From Oscillospiraceae bacterium (lineage in GTDB: Bacteria > Bacillota > Clostridia > Oscillospirales > Oscillospiraceae): DNA of 64,000 nt. Where the stretch lies: positions 62,001 to 126,000 of the forward strand of contig JAFXPO010000012.1 in NCBI GenBank assembly GCA_017527825.1, read 5' to 3'. The position numbers and the translations under genes were made by a program. Positions 8,922 through 17,535 of this stretch are shown here, in pieces (positions within the stretch are counted from its first letter, which is position 1; every line of letters begins with the position of its first letter). The notes beneath the pieces were generated by a model. The model was not told where the DNA came from and ran no database searches. It was given only the letters and a program-made list of their open reading frames with translations.

Positions 8922-9601
8922 GCGTCCACTCTCTCCCGGATGGTTTTGAGGATCAGCGCCTTGCTCTGCTCGAAGTCAAGGTCGGAGGTATCCACCAGCG
9001 CAGCGTCCTCCGCCCGCTTGAGCGGGGCGATGGCGCGGTGGGAGTCGTTGTAGTCGCGCTGCTCGATCTCGGCAAGCACCTCGTCGTAGGGCTTGGGTGT
9101 GCCGCGCTGCTCCTGCTCCAGACAGCGGCGCTTCGCGCGAACCTCGGCGGACGCGGTGAGGAATATCTTCACCGCCGCGTCCGGCAGCACCACGGTGCCG
9201 ATGTCGCGCCCGTCCATGATGACACTCTGTTCGCGGGCGAATTTCCGCTGCATCTCCAGCAGATACGCCCGCACCGGCGGCAGCGCAGACACGGCGCTGG
9301 CGTACATGGAAACCTCCGGCAAACGGATCGTATCGGTCACGTCCTCGCCGTTTAAGTACATGCGCTGCAAGCCGTCTTCACCGTGCCGCAAGCCGATTTC
9401 CAGCTCCGGCAGCAGGGAAACCACCGCCGCTTCGTCACCGGGATCGATGCCGCGGCGCTGCGCGGCGACGCCGATGACGCGATAGATCGCGCCGGTGTCC
9501 ACATACATGATGCGCAGCTCTCTCGCGACCGCCTTCGCCAATGTGCTCTTGCCCGCGCCGGAGGGTCCGTCCACCGCCACGGCATAATGCTTTTCGCTCA
9601 T
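8918..9601 (-). CDS. cmk: Cytidylate kinase
   Basis: Phosphorylates CMP and dCMP with ATP. The 227-residue protein has the Walker A GPSGAGKS near residues 12-19, the DTGAIYR CMP-site motif, DGRDIGTVVLPDA and the C-terminal LDFEQSKALIL. I place the start at ATG 9601 (MSEKHYAV), which has CAGGAG eight bases upstream and overlaps the stop of the upstream flavoprotein gene (ATGA); the frame stays open upstream but that sequence belongs to the neighbouring gene. Coupled to plsC downstream. Confidence 0.96.
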   Translation of the reverse strand: MSEKHYAVAVDGPSGAGKSTLAKAVARELRIMYVDTGAIYRVIGVAAQRRGIDPGDEAAVVSLLPELEIGLRHGEDGLQRMYLNGEDVTDTIRLPEVSMYASAVSALPPVRAYLLEMQRKFAREQSVIMDGRDIGTVVLPDAAVKIFLTASAEVRAKRRCLEQEQRGTPKPYDEVLAEIEQRDYNDSHRAIAPLKRAEDAALVDTSDLDFEQSKALILKTIRERVDA

Positions 9602-10839
9602 ATCGCTAACTCCTGTTCCGCCGCGGCTTCGCCCGCGGCTTTTCCCGTCGCCCACGCGATTTGCAGGTTAAATCCGCCGGTGTAGGCGTCCACATCCAGC
9701 ACCTCGCCGGCAAAGTACAGATTCGGCACCAGCTTCGACGCCATGGTGTTCGGGTTCACCTCACCCACCTTTACGCCGCCGGAGGTGACGATCGCCTCCT
9801 CCACCGGGCGCGTGCCGGTGACGGCAATCTCGAAGCGTTTCAACGTTTCCAGCAACCGTCTTCGCTGTTCCTTCGTGATGGCGTTTGCCTTGGTGTCCGA
9901 CGCAATGCCCGTGCGGCGCACGATCACGGGGATCATGCTGCGCGGCACAAGAGCGCCCAACACATTGTCGAAGTCCTGATTGCTGCGCTCGGAAAAGTCG
10001 CGCAGCAGCCGCTCATCCAGCTTTTTCTCGTCGAGCGCGGGCTTTAAGTCGATGCTCAGACGATAGCTGTCCCTGTCAAAGTCGCGCATGTGGGCGCTCG
10101 CGGAGAGCACCAGCGGACCACTGACGCCAAAGTGGGTGAAGAGCATCTCGCCCAGTTCCTGATAGACGGTCTTGCCCTTCTGATTCCGCGCGGTGAGGGT
10201 CACGTTGCGAAGAGACAGCCCCTGCATCGCGGCGCAGTCGGGATCGTCGCTCACCAGCGGCACCAGCGAGCCGCGCTGCGGCACGATGGTGTGACCCGCC
10301 TGCTTGGCGAGGCGGTAGCCGTCGCCGGTGCTGCCGGTGGCGGGATACGACACGCCGCCGGTGGCGACGATCACCGCGTCCGCGGCATAGCGTCCGGTGA
10401 GGCTCTTCGCGCCGGTAACGCGACCGTCCTTGAGGAGAAGCGCCTCCGCGCGATCGCGCACCATGCGGACATTCAGGCGCTTGAGTTCCCGCTCCAGCGC
10501 GGCGCTGATGTCGAATGAACGGTCGCTGACCGGGTAGACGCGCTTGCCGCGCTCCACCTTCAGCGGCACGCCCAGCGACTCAAAAAACGCCATGGTGTCG
10601 CGCCCTTCCCAGCGGGAAAAGGCGCTGTACAGAAACCGCGCGTTGCGCGGGACGTGGGCGATCAACTCGTCACACGCGCTGTCGTTGGTCACGTTGCAGC
10701 GTCCCTTGCCCGTGATGTTCAGTTTTTTGCCCAGCCGCTCGTTTGGTTCGAGCAGCGTAACCGCCGCGCCGGCGCGCGCGGCGCTGATCGCCGCCATCAT
10801 TCCGGCGGCACCGCCGCCGATCACCAGTATGTCAGTCAT
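9598..10839 (-). CDS. HI0933-family flavoprotein (NAD(P)/FAD-dependent oxidoreductase, BaiN/RdsA type)
   Basis: 413-residue FAD enzyme with the N-terminal dinucleotide fold IGGGAAGMMAAISAARAGA, the TGKGRCNVTN family motif near residue 45, the ATGGVSYPATGSTGDGY motif mid-protein, and the C-terminal LYFAGEVLDVDAYTGGFNLQ FAD site. Members have been linked to bile-acid steroid reduction (BaiN) and related flavin-dependent reductions, but most are of unknown substrate, and here the gene is part of a housekeeping operon between a regulator and cmk, an arrangement widespread in Clostridia. Its 5' end overlaps the regulator by eight bases. Confidence 0.88.
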   Translation of the reverse strand: MTDILVIGGGAAGMMAAISAARAGAAVTLLEPNERLGKKLNITGKGRCNVTNDSACDELIAHVPRNARFLYSAFSRWEGRDTMAFFESLGVPLKVERGKRVYPVSDRSFDISAALERELKRLNVRMVRDRAEALLLKDGRVTGAKSLTGRYAADAVIVATGGVSYPATGSTGDGYRLAKQAGHTIVPQRGSLVPLVSDDPDCAAMQGLSLRNVTLTARNQKGKTVYQELGEMLFTHFGVSGPLVLSASAHMRDFDRDSYRLSIDLKPALDEKKLDERLLRDFSERSNQDFDNVLGALVPRSMIPVIVRRTGIASDTKANAITKEQRRRLLETLKRFEIAVTGTRPVEEAIVTSGGVKVGEVNPNTMASKLVPNLYFAGEVLDVDAYTGGFNLQIAWATGKAAGEAAAEQELAI

Positions 10840-11695
10840 CCTCAGCCTTCCCGAAAATCGAAAACTCCTCCCACACGCGCTCCAGTTCCGTGAAGCTGGC
10901 GGAAACGTCCGTTCCCTTCTTGCGCGCCGCCGCCAGAATGAGCGCGTTGAGCATGCTCATCGGCGCGGCGAGGGAGTCCACAAAGGAGATCATCTCGTTG
11001 TGAACCAGCAGGGCGCACTCCGCCACCCGCGCCAGCGGGGACAGTTCGCTGTCCGTCAGCCCCACGATGGCGGCACCGCGGTCACGGGCGAACTGAATGG
11101 TTTTGAGCGCCAGCTCCGAGTACCGCGGGAAGCAGATGGCGAACACCACGTCCCCCGGTCCCACGCGGAAAATCTGGTCGAAGGTTCCCGCCGCGCCGCC
11201 GGAAACCAGCGTCACGTTGTCATAGATCAGGCGGAAGTAGAAATTCAGGTACCCCGCGAGGAACGACGACGACCGGAAGCCCACAATGTACAGCCGCTTC
11301 GCACGGGACACCACGTCCACCAGCCGCTCAAACTCCGCCGCGTCGGTCTGGTCGATCGCCATGCGAATCTTCTCCATGTCCCGATGCAGCACGTTGGTCA
11401 TCAAATCCGAGCCGGAGAGCACACCGTCCGACGCCTGCATACGCTGGATGGAGGTCAGCTTGCCGCGGATCATCTCCTGAAGCGCCCGCTGCATGCTGGG
11501 GTAGCCGTCGTAGCCGAGCTGCGTGGCGAACCGCACCACGGTGGATTCGCTGACCTGCACGGTCTTACCGAGGCGGCTCGCGGTCATAAACGCCGCCTTG
11601 TCATAGTTATCGAGAATATATCGCGCGATCAGCTTCTGCCCTTTGGAGAAGCTGATCATGTTTTTCTCAATCGTATGTAGGATGTTTTTCGCCAT
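10832..11695 (-). CDS. MurR/RpiR-family transcriptional regulator
   Basis: 287-residue regulator with an N-terminal RpiR helix-turn-helix (KNMISFSKGQKLIARYIL through VSESTVVRFATQLGYDGY, residues about 10-70) and a C-terminal SIS domain that binds phosphosugars (YIVGFRSSSFLAGYLNF near 145; VFAICFPRYS near 200). I choose ATG 11695, six bases after AGGAA; ATG 11701 is too near it. Its target is not shown by position because the neighbours are housekeeping genes; amino-sugar or pentose metabolism is the usual family role. Confidence 0.88.
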   Translation of the reverse strand: MAKNILHTIEKNMISFSKGQKLIARYILDNYDKAAFMTASRLGKTVQVSESTVVRFATQLGYDGYPSMQRALQEMIRGKLTSIQRMQASDGVLSGSDLMTNVLHRDMEKIRMAIDQTDAAEFERLVDVVSRAKRLYIVGFRSSSFLAGYLNFYFRLIYDNVTLVSGGAAGTFDQIFRVGPGDVVFAICFPRYSELALKTIQFARDRGAAIVGLTDSELSPLARVAECALLVHNEMISFVDSLAAPMSMLNALILAAARKKGTDVSASFTELERVWEEFSIFGKAEDD

Positions 11696-11704
11696 GCCCA
11701 TTTC

Positions 11705-12412
11705 CTAGCTTTCGTTGAATTTCGCCACTTCCTGCGCCGTCAGATAACGCCACTTGCCCACCGGCAGGTCGCCCAGCGTCAGCGTGTGCTCCGCCACGCG
11801 TCTCAGGCGCTTGACGTGCAGCCCCACCGCCGCGCACATACGGCGAATCTGGCGGTTTTTGCCCTCGTGGATGGTGATGGACAGCTCCGCCGTCTCGCGG
11901 CCCTCCCGGAGCAGCTGGACCTGCGCGGGACGGATGGGTTCGCCTTCGATGGCGCGCAGCGCCGAGAGCTTCTCCGCCGCGCCGCGCACGTCGCCCGCGA
12001 CGCTGACGCGGTAGATTTTGTCCACCTCGTGCTTCGGGTGCAGAATGCGCTGCATCCACGCGCCGTCGTCGGTCAGCAGCAGCAAGCCCTCCGAGTTAAG
12101 GTCGAGCCTGCCCACCGGCACCACCCGCGCGCCGCAGTCCGCCACCAGCTCCGTCACCGTGGGGCGCCCGTGCTCGTCCGAGAGCGTGCAGACGTAACCC
12201 CTGGGCTTGTTGAGCATCAGATAGTGCCGCCTATCCGGCTGCCGGAGCGGCGCCCCGTCCACCGCGACCACGTCCCGTTCCGGGTCCGCAGTCTGTCCCA
12301 ACACCGCCGGTACGCCGTTCACCGTCACGCGCCCAGCCTCGATCCACGCTTCCGCCGCGCGGCGGGAGCAGAGTCCGGCGGACGCGATCAGTTTTTGCAA
12401 ACGTTGTTCCAT
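11705..12412 (-). CDS. rluB: Pseudouridine synthase, RluB/RsuA family
   Basis: 235-residue RNA pseudouridine synthase. An N-terminal S4 RNA-binding domain (RLQKLIASAGLCSRRAAEAWI) is followed by the catalytic domain with the aspartate in VGRLDLNSEGLLLLT and the C-terminal VKRLRRVAEHTLTLGDLPVGK. RluB modifies U2605 of 23S rRNA; RsuA/RluE/RluF are paralogues and cannot be excluded. Start ATG 12412 lies five bases after GGAGG that is part of the dacF 3' end. This gene follows dacF in many Clostridia. Confidence 0.9.
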   Translation of the reverse strand: MEQRLQKLIASAGLCSRRAAEAWIEAGRVTVNGVPAVLGQTADPERDVVAVDGAPLRQPDRRHYLMLNKPRGYVCTLSDEHGRPTVTELVADCGARVVPVGRLDLNSEGLLLLTDDGAWMQRILHPKHEVDKIYRVSVAGDVRGAAEKLSALRAIEGEPIRPAQVQLLREGRETAELSITIHEGKNRQIRRMCAAVGLHVKRLRRVAEHTLTLGDLPVGKWRYLTAQEVAKFNES

Positions 12413-12414
12413 GT

Positions 12415-13527
12415 CTACCTCCGCGTACCGAACATAGTGCGCAGACGTTCTGATATAGTCGGCTGTTTGACCGGCGCCGGGACCGCGTATGGCGCGGCAA
12501 GCGGCACGCTTGCCAGCTCCGCGCCGTCCAGCAGCACGCGAAGCGTACCCAGCCTCTGCCCCGCCGAGAGCGGCGCGTTCAACGTCTCCGGCGCGTCTAC
12601 CTGAACCGTCAGCGCCTCGCCCTCCGTCAGGGCGCAGGTGAACGATTCCGTCGCCGTCAGCGGTACGGCGCCCGCGGAGCCGCCCTGCACCGCGCACACC
12701 GCGTAAGTCTCGCCGCGCCGGACAGCAGTCTCCGCGCGATAGTGGGAAAACCCGTAATCATACAGCGCCCGGTGGTCATCCCAATCGCTGCCGTCGTGCA
12801 GTGTGACGGCAACAAGGCGCAGCCCATCCCGCTCGGCACAGGTCACCAGCGTCCGCCCGGCGGCGCCGGTGTAGCCGGTCTTCCCGCCGATGCAGCCCTC
12901 GACCGCGCCGAGCAGCTTGTTGTGATTCTTCATGGTGCGGACACCCACCTTCACCGTCCGCGCCGAAACGATCTGCGCGAACGTCGGGTCGTCCATGGCA
13001 TACGCCATCAGCCGCGCCATGTCCAGCGCGCAGGAATGATGCCCCTCGGCGTCCAGCCCGCTGGGATTGGCAAAGGCGGTGTGGGTCATCCCCAGCGCCG
13101 CGGCGTTCTCGTTCATGCGCCGCACGAACGCCGCCGTGCCGCCGTCACCGCCGCAATAGTCCGCGATGCACTCCGCCGCGTCGTTACCCGACGGCAGCAT
13201 CAGCCCGTAGAGCAGCTCCTCCATGGTGAGGGTCTCGCCCTCTTCGAGATACATGGACGAGCCTTCCTTGAGGTGCTCGCGCTTCACCGTCACCGCGTCG
13301 GTCAGGCGGCTCATGCGCAGCGCCGTCAGCGCGGTCATAATCTTCGTCGTGCTGGCGATGGACAGCTCGTCGCTCTCACGCCGGGACAACAGGACGCGGC
13401 CGCTGTCCGCGTCCATCAGGACGTAGGCGGCGGCGGAAACCGATGGCGCGGCGTCACAGGGGACGCACAATGCCGACAGAACGGCTGCGAGGGCTAAGCA
13501 GAAGAATCTTCGCGCGGTGCGGGGCAT
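12415..13527 (-). CDS. dacF: D-alanyl-D-alanine carboxypeptidase (DacF/PBP5 family)
   Basis: Exported penicillin-binding protein that trims the terminal D-Ala of peptidoglycan stem peptides; DacF homologues act in spore cortex formation. 370 residues: signal peptide 1-26 (hydrophobic LALAAVLSAL), catalytic STTK at 59-62, SGN at 113-115, KTG at 216-218, then a C-terminal beta domain (about 265-355). Start ATG follows AAGGAG by seven bases. It sits downstream of the sporulation gene ytfJ and just before rluB. No C-terminal amphipathic anchor is obvious. Confidence 0.94.
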   Translation of the reverse strand: MPRTARRFFCLALAAVLSALCVPCDAAPSVSAAAYVLMDADSGRVLLSRRESDELSIASTTKIMTALTALRMSRLTDAVTVKREHLKEGSSMYLEEGETLTMEELLYGLMLPSGNDAAECIADYCGGDGGTAAFVRRMNENAAALGMTHTAFANPSGLDAEGHHSCALDMARLMAYAMDDPTFAQIVSARTVKVGVRTMKNHNKLLGAVEGCIGGKTGYTGAAGRTLVTCAERDGLRLVAVTLHDGSDWDDHRALYDYGFSHYRAETAVRRGETYAVCAVQGGSAGAVPLTATESFTCALTEGEALTVQVDAPETLNAPLSAGQRLGTLRVLLDGAELASVPLAAPYAVPAPVKQPTISERLRTMFGTRR

Positions 13528-13576
13528 GGAACCACTCCTTTTTTACAAGTGGTGATAGTATGCCCCGATCCGCGAA

Positions 13577-13966
13577 TCAATAGATGCCTTTTTCTTCCTT
13601 TTTCTTCGCGACAAAGCCCTCGACACGGTCCATGACCTCCGGCACCATGTCGAGAATGCGATCCACCGGTCCCATCGGCGGCACCGCCACCGGCACCACG
13701 CGGGTCACGCCGTCTTTGATGATGAGGAAGCTGACCGGGTCAATCTTGACGCCCGCCGCGCCCGCGCCGCCGAATTTGTCCACGGTCTTGCCGTAGTCGC
13801 TGCCGCCGGTACCGAAGCCGAAGCTGACGCGGGAAACGGGGATCACGGTCACGCCGTCCGGCGTGGTGATCGGTTCGCCGATGATGGAGTTGGTGTCCAC
13901 CATCTCGCGAATCTTGTTCATGGTGGTCTCCACGAGTTCGCTCAAGGGCTTGTTTTCGTTTGCCAT
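13577..13966 (-). CDS. ytfJ: GerW-family sporulation protein (YtfJ)
   Basis: 129-residue GerW/YtfJ protein, needed for normal germination of spores in Bacillus. Visible family marks are the N-terminal helix (LVETTMNKIREMVDTNSIIGEPI), the glycine-rich VSFGFGTGGSDYGK, and the FGGAGAAGVKIDPVSFLI strand. Start ATG follows GGGAGA by six bases. It lies 15 bases downstream of the DUF2953 gene, the same pairing as ytfI-ytfJ in Bacillus, supporting the assignment and the spore-forming lifestyle. Confidence 0.93.
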   Translation of the reverse strand: MANENKPLSELVETTMNKIREMVDTNSIIGEPITTPDGVTVIPVSRVSFGFGTGGSDYGKTVDKFGGAGAAGVKIDPVSFLIIKDGVTRVVPVAVPPMGPVDRILDMVPEVMDRVEGFVAKKKEEKGIY

Positions 13967-13981
13967 AGTCGTTCTCCCTTC

Positions 13982-14650
13982 TTATGCGCTTTTTTGTTCG
14001 TTGGTATCGTGCGCGCCTTCTTGCGCGGGTGCGTCATGCTTGTGCGCTTTTTTGAACCGCAGGAACCATTTGACCAGCGGAATCGCCAGCGTAAAGAGGA
14101 TCGCGAACAGATCACACAGGCGCAGCGATATGCCCAGTGAGCCCTCCGCCGCGGGAAATTCCCTGTCGTAATCCATGCGCAGGTGGACGCCCGGATCGGG
14201 CACGTCGAAGGTGCGCTCCACCTTCGGCATCAGCGCGAACACCGCCGCGTTCACCGCGCCGAAGAGCACCGCCGTGTCCGCCGGGTCGTAAGCGCCGATG
14301 GTGAGCGTCACGTCCAGCGGGTCGATGCGCGTCCGGCGGCAGGCGCGGCGCACCGTGGCGCCCAGCGCGGCAAGCGCCGTTTCCAGCAGGTCGAGGATTT
14401 CGTCCAGCGTCGGCCTGGGGAGGGAACGCTTCTTCTTCGGCTCCGCGGGCTTGTCCGCTTTGGGCGCTTCCTCTTTTTTCTCTTTGGGCGGTTTCTCCTT
14501 TTTGGGCTTGCCGCGCAGGGAAACTTTCAGTACGCCGAGGCGCAGCCGCACGCGCAGCTCCTCCCCGAAGGAGACGATCGCGCCGAGACGCAAAAAGCCC
14601 AGCAGCAGAAATACCAGCAGGATCACGCCGATGATCTTGAGCGCCGTCAC
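13982..14650 (-). CDS. DUF2953 protein (YtfI-like)
   Basis: 222-residue membrane-associated protein of unknown function. N-terminal membrane helix (IIGVILLVFLLLGFLRLGAIV, residues 5-25), a Lys/Glu/Pro-rich linker (about 50-75), and a beta-rich C-terminal half with a second hydrophobic stretch near 190-205. Start is GTG 14650, eight bases after AGGGGG. It precedes ytfJ, as in Bacillus ytfI-ytfJ, so a sporulation or germination role is plausible by association only. Confidence 0.8.
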   Translation of the reverse strand: MTALKIIGVILLVFLLLGFLRLGAIVSFGEELRVRLRLGVLKVSLRGKPKKEKPPKEKKEEAPKADKPAEPKKKRSLPRPTLDEILDLLETALAALGATVRRACRRTRIDPLDVTLTIGAYDPADTAVLFGAVNAAVFALMPKVERTFDVPDPGVHLRMDYDREFPAAEGSLGISLRLCDLFAILFTLAIPLVKWFLRFKKAHKHDAPAQEGAHDTNEQKSA

Positions 14651-14673
14651 GGCAGCCGCCCCCTCTCAATTGT

Positions 14674-15336
14674 TTATTCGTTCATGCCGTCCAGCGCGGT
14701 CTGGTCGGCGTCCTCCGGCTCCTCAGCGGACTCCGGCGATTCCGGGGTCTGCGCGGTCGGTTCCTCCGGCAGATCCGGCGCGCCGCCGACGCCGATGCGC
14801 AGCTGCCCGTCCGCCTCGATGCCCGGCATCTCCGGCAGCTCTTCCAGCGAACTGAGATGAAACACCCGCAGGAACTCCTTGGTCGTGCGGTACAGATGCG
14901 GCCGTCCCGGCACCTGCAGGCGGCCGCACTCCTCGATCAGCTTACGTTCGAGCAGCAGGCTCATGGTGTAGGAGCTGTCCACCCCGCGGATTTGGTCGAC
15001 GTAGGCGCGGGTGGTGGGCTGGTAGTAGGCGATGATGGTCAGCACCTCCAGCGCGGGCTGGGAAAGCTTCGCGCTTTTGCGAATCTCAAACGCCTTGCGG
15101 ATAATATCCGCGTAGTCCGGCGCGGAGCAGAGCTGCCAGCTCTCGTTCATCCGCGTCAGGCGCACGCCGCGGCGATTGTAGGCGTAGTGATCGCCCAGCT
15201 TTTGCAGCAGCGTCTCCGCCGTCTCCTTGTCCAGTTCCAGCGCAAGGCAAATGCGGTCGATGTGCACCGGCTCGCCGGAGGCGAAGAGGATCGCCTCCAT
15301 CGCCGCCTCAAGTTCTCGTAAATCCATAGAAGCCAA
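14674..15336 (-). CDS. scpB: Segregation and condensation protein B
   Basis: Winged-helix subunit of the SMC-ScpAB condensin that organises and segregates chromosomes. The core shows LRELEAAMEAILFASGEPV, the TRAYVDQIRGVDSSYTM winged helix and YRTTKEFLRVFHLSSLEELP. Start choice: the ATG at 15327 has AGGAG 18 bases away, too far; the in-frame TTG at 15336 is nine bases from the same AAGGAG, so I use TTG. An acidic, Pro-rich tail of about 40 residues follows the domain. The ribosome site overlaps the scpA stop region, as expected for coupled subunits. Confidence 0.94.
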   Translation of the reverse strand: MASMDLRELEAAMEAILFASGEPVHIDRICLALELDKETAETLLQKLGDHYAYNRRGVRLTRMNESWQLCSAPDYADIIRKAFEIRKSAKLSQPALEVLTIIAYYQPTTRAYVDQIRGVDSSYTMSLLLERKLIEECGRLQVPGRPHLYRTTKEFLRVFHLSSLEELPEMPGIEADGQLRIGVGGAPDLPEEPTAQTPESPESAEEPEDADQTALDGMNE

Positions 15337-15349
15337 AGTCGTTATCTCC

Positions 15350-16138
15350 TTACAGCGCCAGCGTCTCCGGCGCGTCCCTGTCATAATCCACGGTGCAGTC
15401 GGTGTCCGAGCCGGCCAGCCGGATCACCTTTGCCTTGCACAGCTCCAGCACGGCGATGAACGTCGCCACCACCTCGCTGCGGGTACGGCTGCCGCGGAAC
15501 AGCAGCAGAAACCGCGTGATGCCGAAGCCCTTGAGCCGGTCGATGATCTCATGCGCCTTATCCGCCACGGAGTACGGCTCCCGCTTGACGATCTCGCTGA
15601 ACGCGCCGCGATCCGGCGGCGCCATACGCTCCGTGCGATCCACCACGGCGTTCATCGCCCTGAGCAAATCCTCCCGCGCGTGGTCGTACTCGTACACCGC
15701 TCCCGGCTCCGCCGTGGTCTCCGGCGGGCGGGTCATGGTGTTGCGCCCGAACTCGCTCAGCGCCGCCATGGTCTCCGTCAGGAGCTTGACGCGCAGATAG
15801 GTGTCCTTCTGCTGACGCTCCTGCAGAGCGCTGATCAACTCGTCCATCTCGTTTTTCGCTTCCTCGTCCTCCACGGACACCAGCATCCGGGACTTGATGA
15901 ACATGAGGTGCGACGCCATGATGATAAACTCGCTGGCAACGTCCAGGTCCATCTTCTTGCGCTGCTCGATGTAGGCGAGGTATTGATCGAGAATCAGGGA
16001 GATGGAAATGTTCTGTATTTCAATTTTGTTCTTGGAGAGCAGGAACAGGATCAGGTCGAGCGGACCTTCAAAGTCTTGCAGCTGTTCCTCGTTGCGCTCC
16101 TGCACCACGCTCTCCAGCTTGAAAATGGGATTGTCCAT
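15350..16138 (-). CDS. scpA: Segregation and condensation protein A
   Basis: Kleisin subunit that bridges the SMC heads and binds ScpB. 262 residues, normal length. The N-terminal kleisin block is clear (LQDFEGPLDLILFLLSKNKI, then EFIIMASHLMFIKSRMLV), followed by a charged middle and the C-terminal winged helix (EVVATFIAVLELCKAKVI). Start ATG follows GAGG closely and lies ten bases after the protease gene. The order site-2 protease-scpA-scpB is common in Firmicutes. Confidence 0.96.
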   Translation of the reverse strand: MDNPIFKLESVVQERNEEQLQDFEGPLDLILFLLSKNKIEIQNISISLILDQYLAYIEQRKKMDLDVASEFIIMASHLMFIKSRMLVSVEDEEAKNEMDELISALQERQQKDTYLRVKLLTETMAALSEFGRNTMTRPPETTAEPGAVYEYDHAREDLLRAMNAVVDRTERMAPPDRGAFSEIVKREPYSVADKAHEIIDRLKGFGITRFLLLFRGSRTRSEVVATFIAVLELCKAKVIRLAGSDTDCTVDYDRDAPETLAL

Positions 16139-16147
16139 GTATCGTCC

Positions 16148-16804
16148 TCAGGCAAAAATCAGATTGATCAGCACGCTGTAAACGCCGCTGACCGCGCGGC
16201 TCAGAAAGCCGTCCAGCGCGCCGAAGAAGATCAGCGCATAAAGAAGAATGACGCCGTAGCGCTCATAGCGCATGAGCTTTGCGTATGCCGCGTCCGGCAG
16301 CATGGCAAAGAGCACCTTGGAGCCATCCAGCGGTGAAATGGGAATCAGGTTGAAAACGCCGAGACCGACGTTCATCTGCGCGAGCAGCAGCAGGAACCAG
16401 TAGAACCACCCCCACGCCGCCGTGTCCGCGGCGCCGTAGAGCACCGCCCTTGCCCCCAGCAGCGTCAAACACGCAAACAGCAGGTTCGACGCCGGTCCCG
16501 CCAGCGCGGTGAGCGCCATTCCCTGCTTGGGGTGTTTAAAATAGCGCATGTCCACCGGCACAGGCTTTGCCCAGCCGAAGCCCAGCGTCATCATCGCCGC
16601 CAGTCCCAGCCAGTCGATGTGGTGCAGGGGATTGAGACTCAGGCGGTGCATCGACTTCGCCGTGGGGTCGCCGAGGGCATACGCCGCCAGACCGTGACAG
16701 GTTTCATGCACCGTCAGGCACAGCAGTACCGCCACAAGCCGCAGCGCGGCGCGAAGCATCGCCATGGTGTCCAAGGCGTTCCAGAAATTCACAAAAGCGT
16801 CCAA
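16148..16804 (-). CDS. Site-2 protease family membrane metalloprotease (M50, YwhC type)
   Basis: Polytopic intramembrane zinc protease with the HETCH form of the HExxH motif in the first helix and the second zinc site in NLIPISPLDGSK. Five to six hydrophobic helices. I start at TTG 16804 because GGGAG lies eight to nine bases upstream and because the promoter at 16861-16889 would leave only about eight bases before the in-frame ATG at 16846; if that ATG is used the protein gains 14 residues. First gene of a 12-gene operon running to ispH-rpsA. Substrate unknown; homologues are small S2P proteases without a PDZ domain. Confidence 0.85.
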   Translation of the reverse strand: MDAFVNFWNALDTMAMLRAALRLVAVLLCLTVHETCHGLAAYALGDPTAKSMHRLSLNPLHHIDWLGLAAMMTLGFGWAKPVPVDMRYFKHPKQGMALTALAGPASNLLFACLTLLGARAVLYGAADTAAWGWFYWFLLLLAQMNVGLGVFNLIPISPLDGSKVLFAMLPDAAYAKLMRYERYGVILLYALIFFGALDGFLSRAVSGVYSVLINLIFA

Positions 16805-16860
16805 CGCAGTCTCTCCCGCATCGCTGCGCATAGCATCACACAGCATACTCTAACTGAATT

Positions 16861-16889
16861 ATTATACCACCGACTCTTTTCTTTTACAA
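16861..16889 (-). promoter_or_regulatory. Sigma-A promoter of the scpAB to ispH-rpsA operon
   Basis: Minus strand TTGTAA (16889-16884), 17-base spacer, perfect TATAAT (16866-16861). Transcription would begin near 16854. No other comparable promoter is obvious before 6370. Confidence 0.8.
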
Positions 16890-16939
16890 GTCAGTTTTGC
16901 GGCAGATCACAGATTCCCGTGAACGCCGCATGATATGAC

Positions 16940-16972
16940 AAAACCGCCGGCTTCTTACGAAGTCAGCGGTTT
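16940..16972 (-). terminator. Intrinsic terminator of the paaK-ACT-vanZ unit
   Basis: AAACCGC pairs with GCGGTTT around an inner CTTC/GAAG helix and a small internal bulge; on the minus strand it ends in T4. It lies about 70 bases after the VanZ stop. The 16973-17044 stretch before it holds a small GCGCG/CGCGC inverted repeat and nothing else I recognise. Confidence 0.6.
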
Positions 16973-17044
16973 CGGTCCTTCTGGTTCGCAGATGGAAACA
17001 GAGCGTTTCGCCAGGCGCGTGATAAACGCGCGGCAAGCCCTGCC

Positions 17045-17512
17045 CTACCGCGAGGGCTTTTCCGCGTTTCGGTAGAGCAGCAGCAGGATCAGCGTCATCA
17101 GTACCGCTCCCGTCGCCGCGCCGGCGGTGTCGAGCAGAACATCCGTCATCTGCGGACCTCTGCCGGGGACAAAGCTTTGGTGGAACTCGTCCAGCGCGGC
17201 GAATCCAGCGCTAAGCAGGACGGCGAGCGGCATCTTATGGACGCGCTTTTGATGCTGGAACACACCGGTGAGGCTAAACCCAAGCATGGCGTACAGGGTA
17301 AAATGCGCCACTTTGCGCAGCGGGTGATTGTACTCGCGGATGAGCGCCTCCGTGGATTCGCCGAGGAAGAACTCCAGCAGCTTGCGCAGCGCTCCTTTGC
17401 TGGTCTCGTTGGATATCTCCGCGGGTTGGGAAGAAAAGAGGAAAATGGCAACGGCGATGGCGATGGCGGCTGAGAGCCAGAACGCCAGCGAGAAAAGTCT
17501 CCGTGTAGTCAT
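17045..17512 (-). CDS. VanZ-family membrane protein
   Basis: 155-residue protein with about four membrane helices and the family marks HPLRKVAHFTLYAMLGF and LDEFHQSFVPGRGPQMTDVLLDTAGA. VanZ proteins confer low-level teicoplanin resistance in some vancomycin clusters, but chromosomal homologues in Clostridia are mostly of unknown role. I use ATG 17512; a TTG at 17539 that overlaps the ACT-gene stop (TTGA) is a real alternative and would give 164 residues with translational coupling. Neither start has a strong ribosome site. Confidence 0.85.
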   Translation of the reverse strand: MTTRRLFSLAFWLSAAIAIAVAIFLFSSQPAEISNETSKGALRKLLEFFLGESTEALIREYNHPLRKVAHFTLYAMLGFSLTGVFQHQKRVHKMPLAVLLSAGFAALDEFHQSFVPGRGPQMTDVLLDTAGAATGAVLMTLILLLLYRNAEKPSR

Positions 17513-17535
17513 GCGGCAACGGGTTCTTTGCGAAA

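Noticed and set aside
12413..12697. N-terminal extension of rluB to 12697
   Set aside because: It overlaps dacF in another frame, lacks a ribosome site, and is compositionally a shadow; the S4 domain begins at ATG 12412 after GGAGG.
16973..17044. Possible tRNA or repeat element between vanZ and its terminator
   Set aside because: A GCGCG/CGCGC inverted repeat and the phrase GGTTCGCA are present, but there is no cloverleaf or CCA-type acceptor stem, and no second copy in the window.
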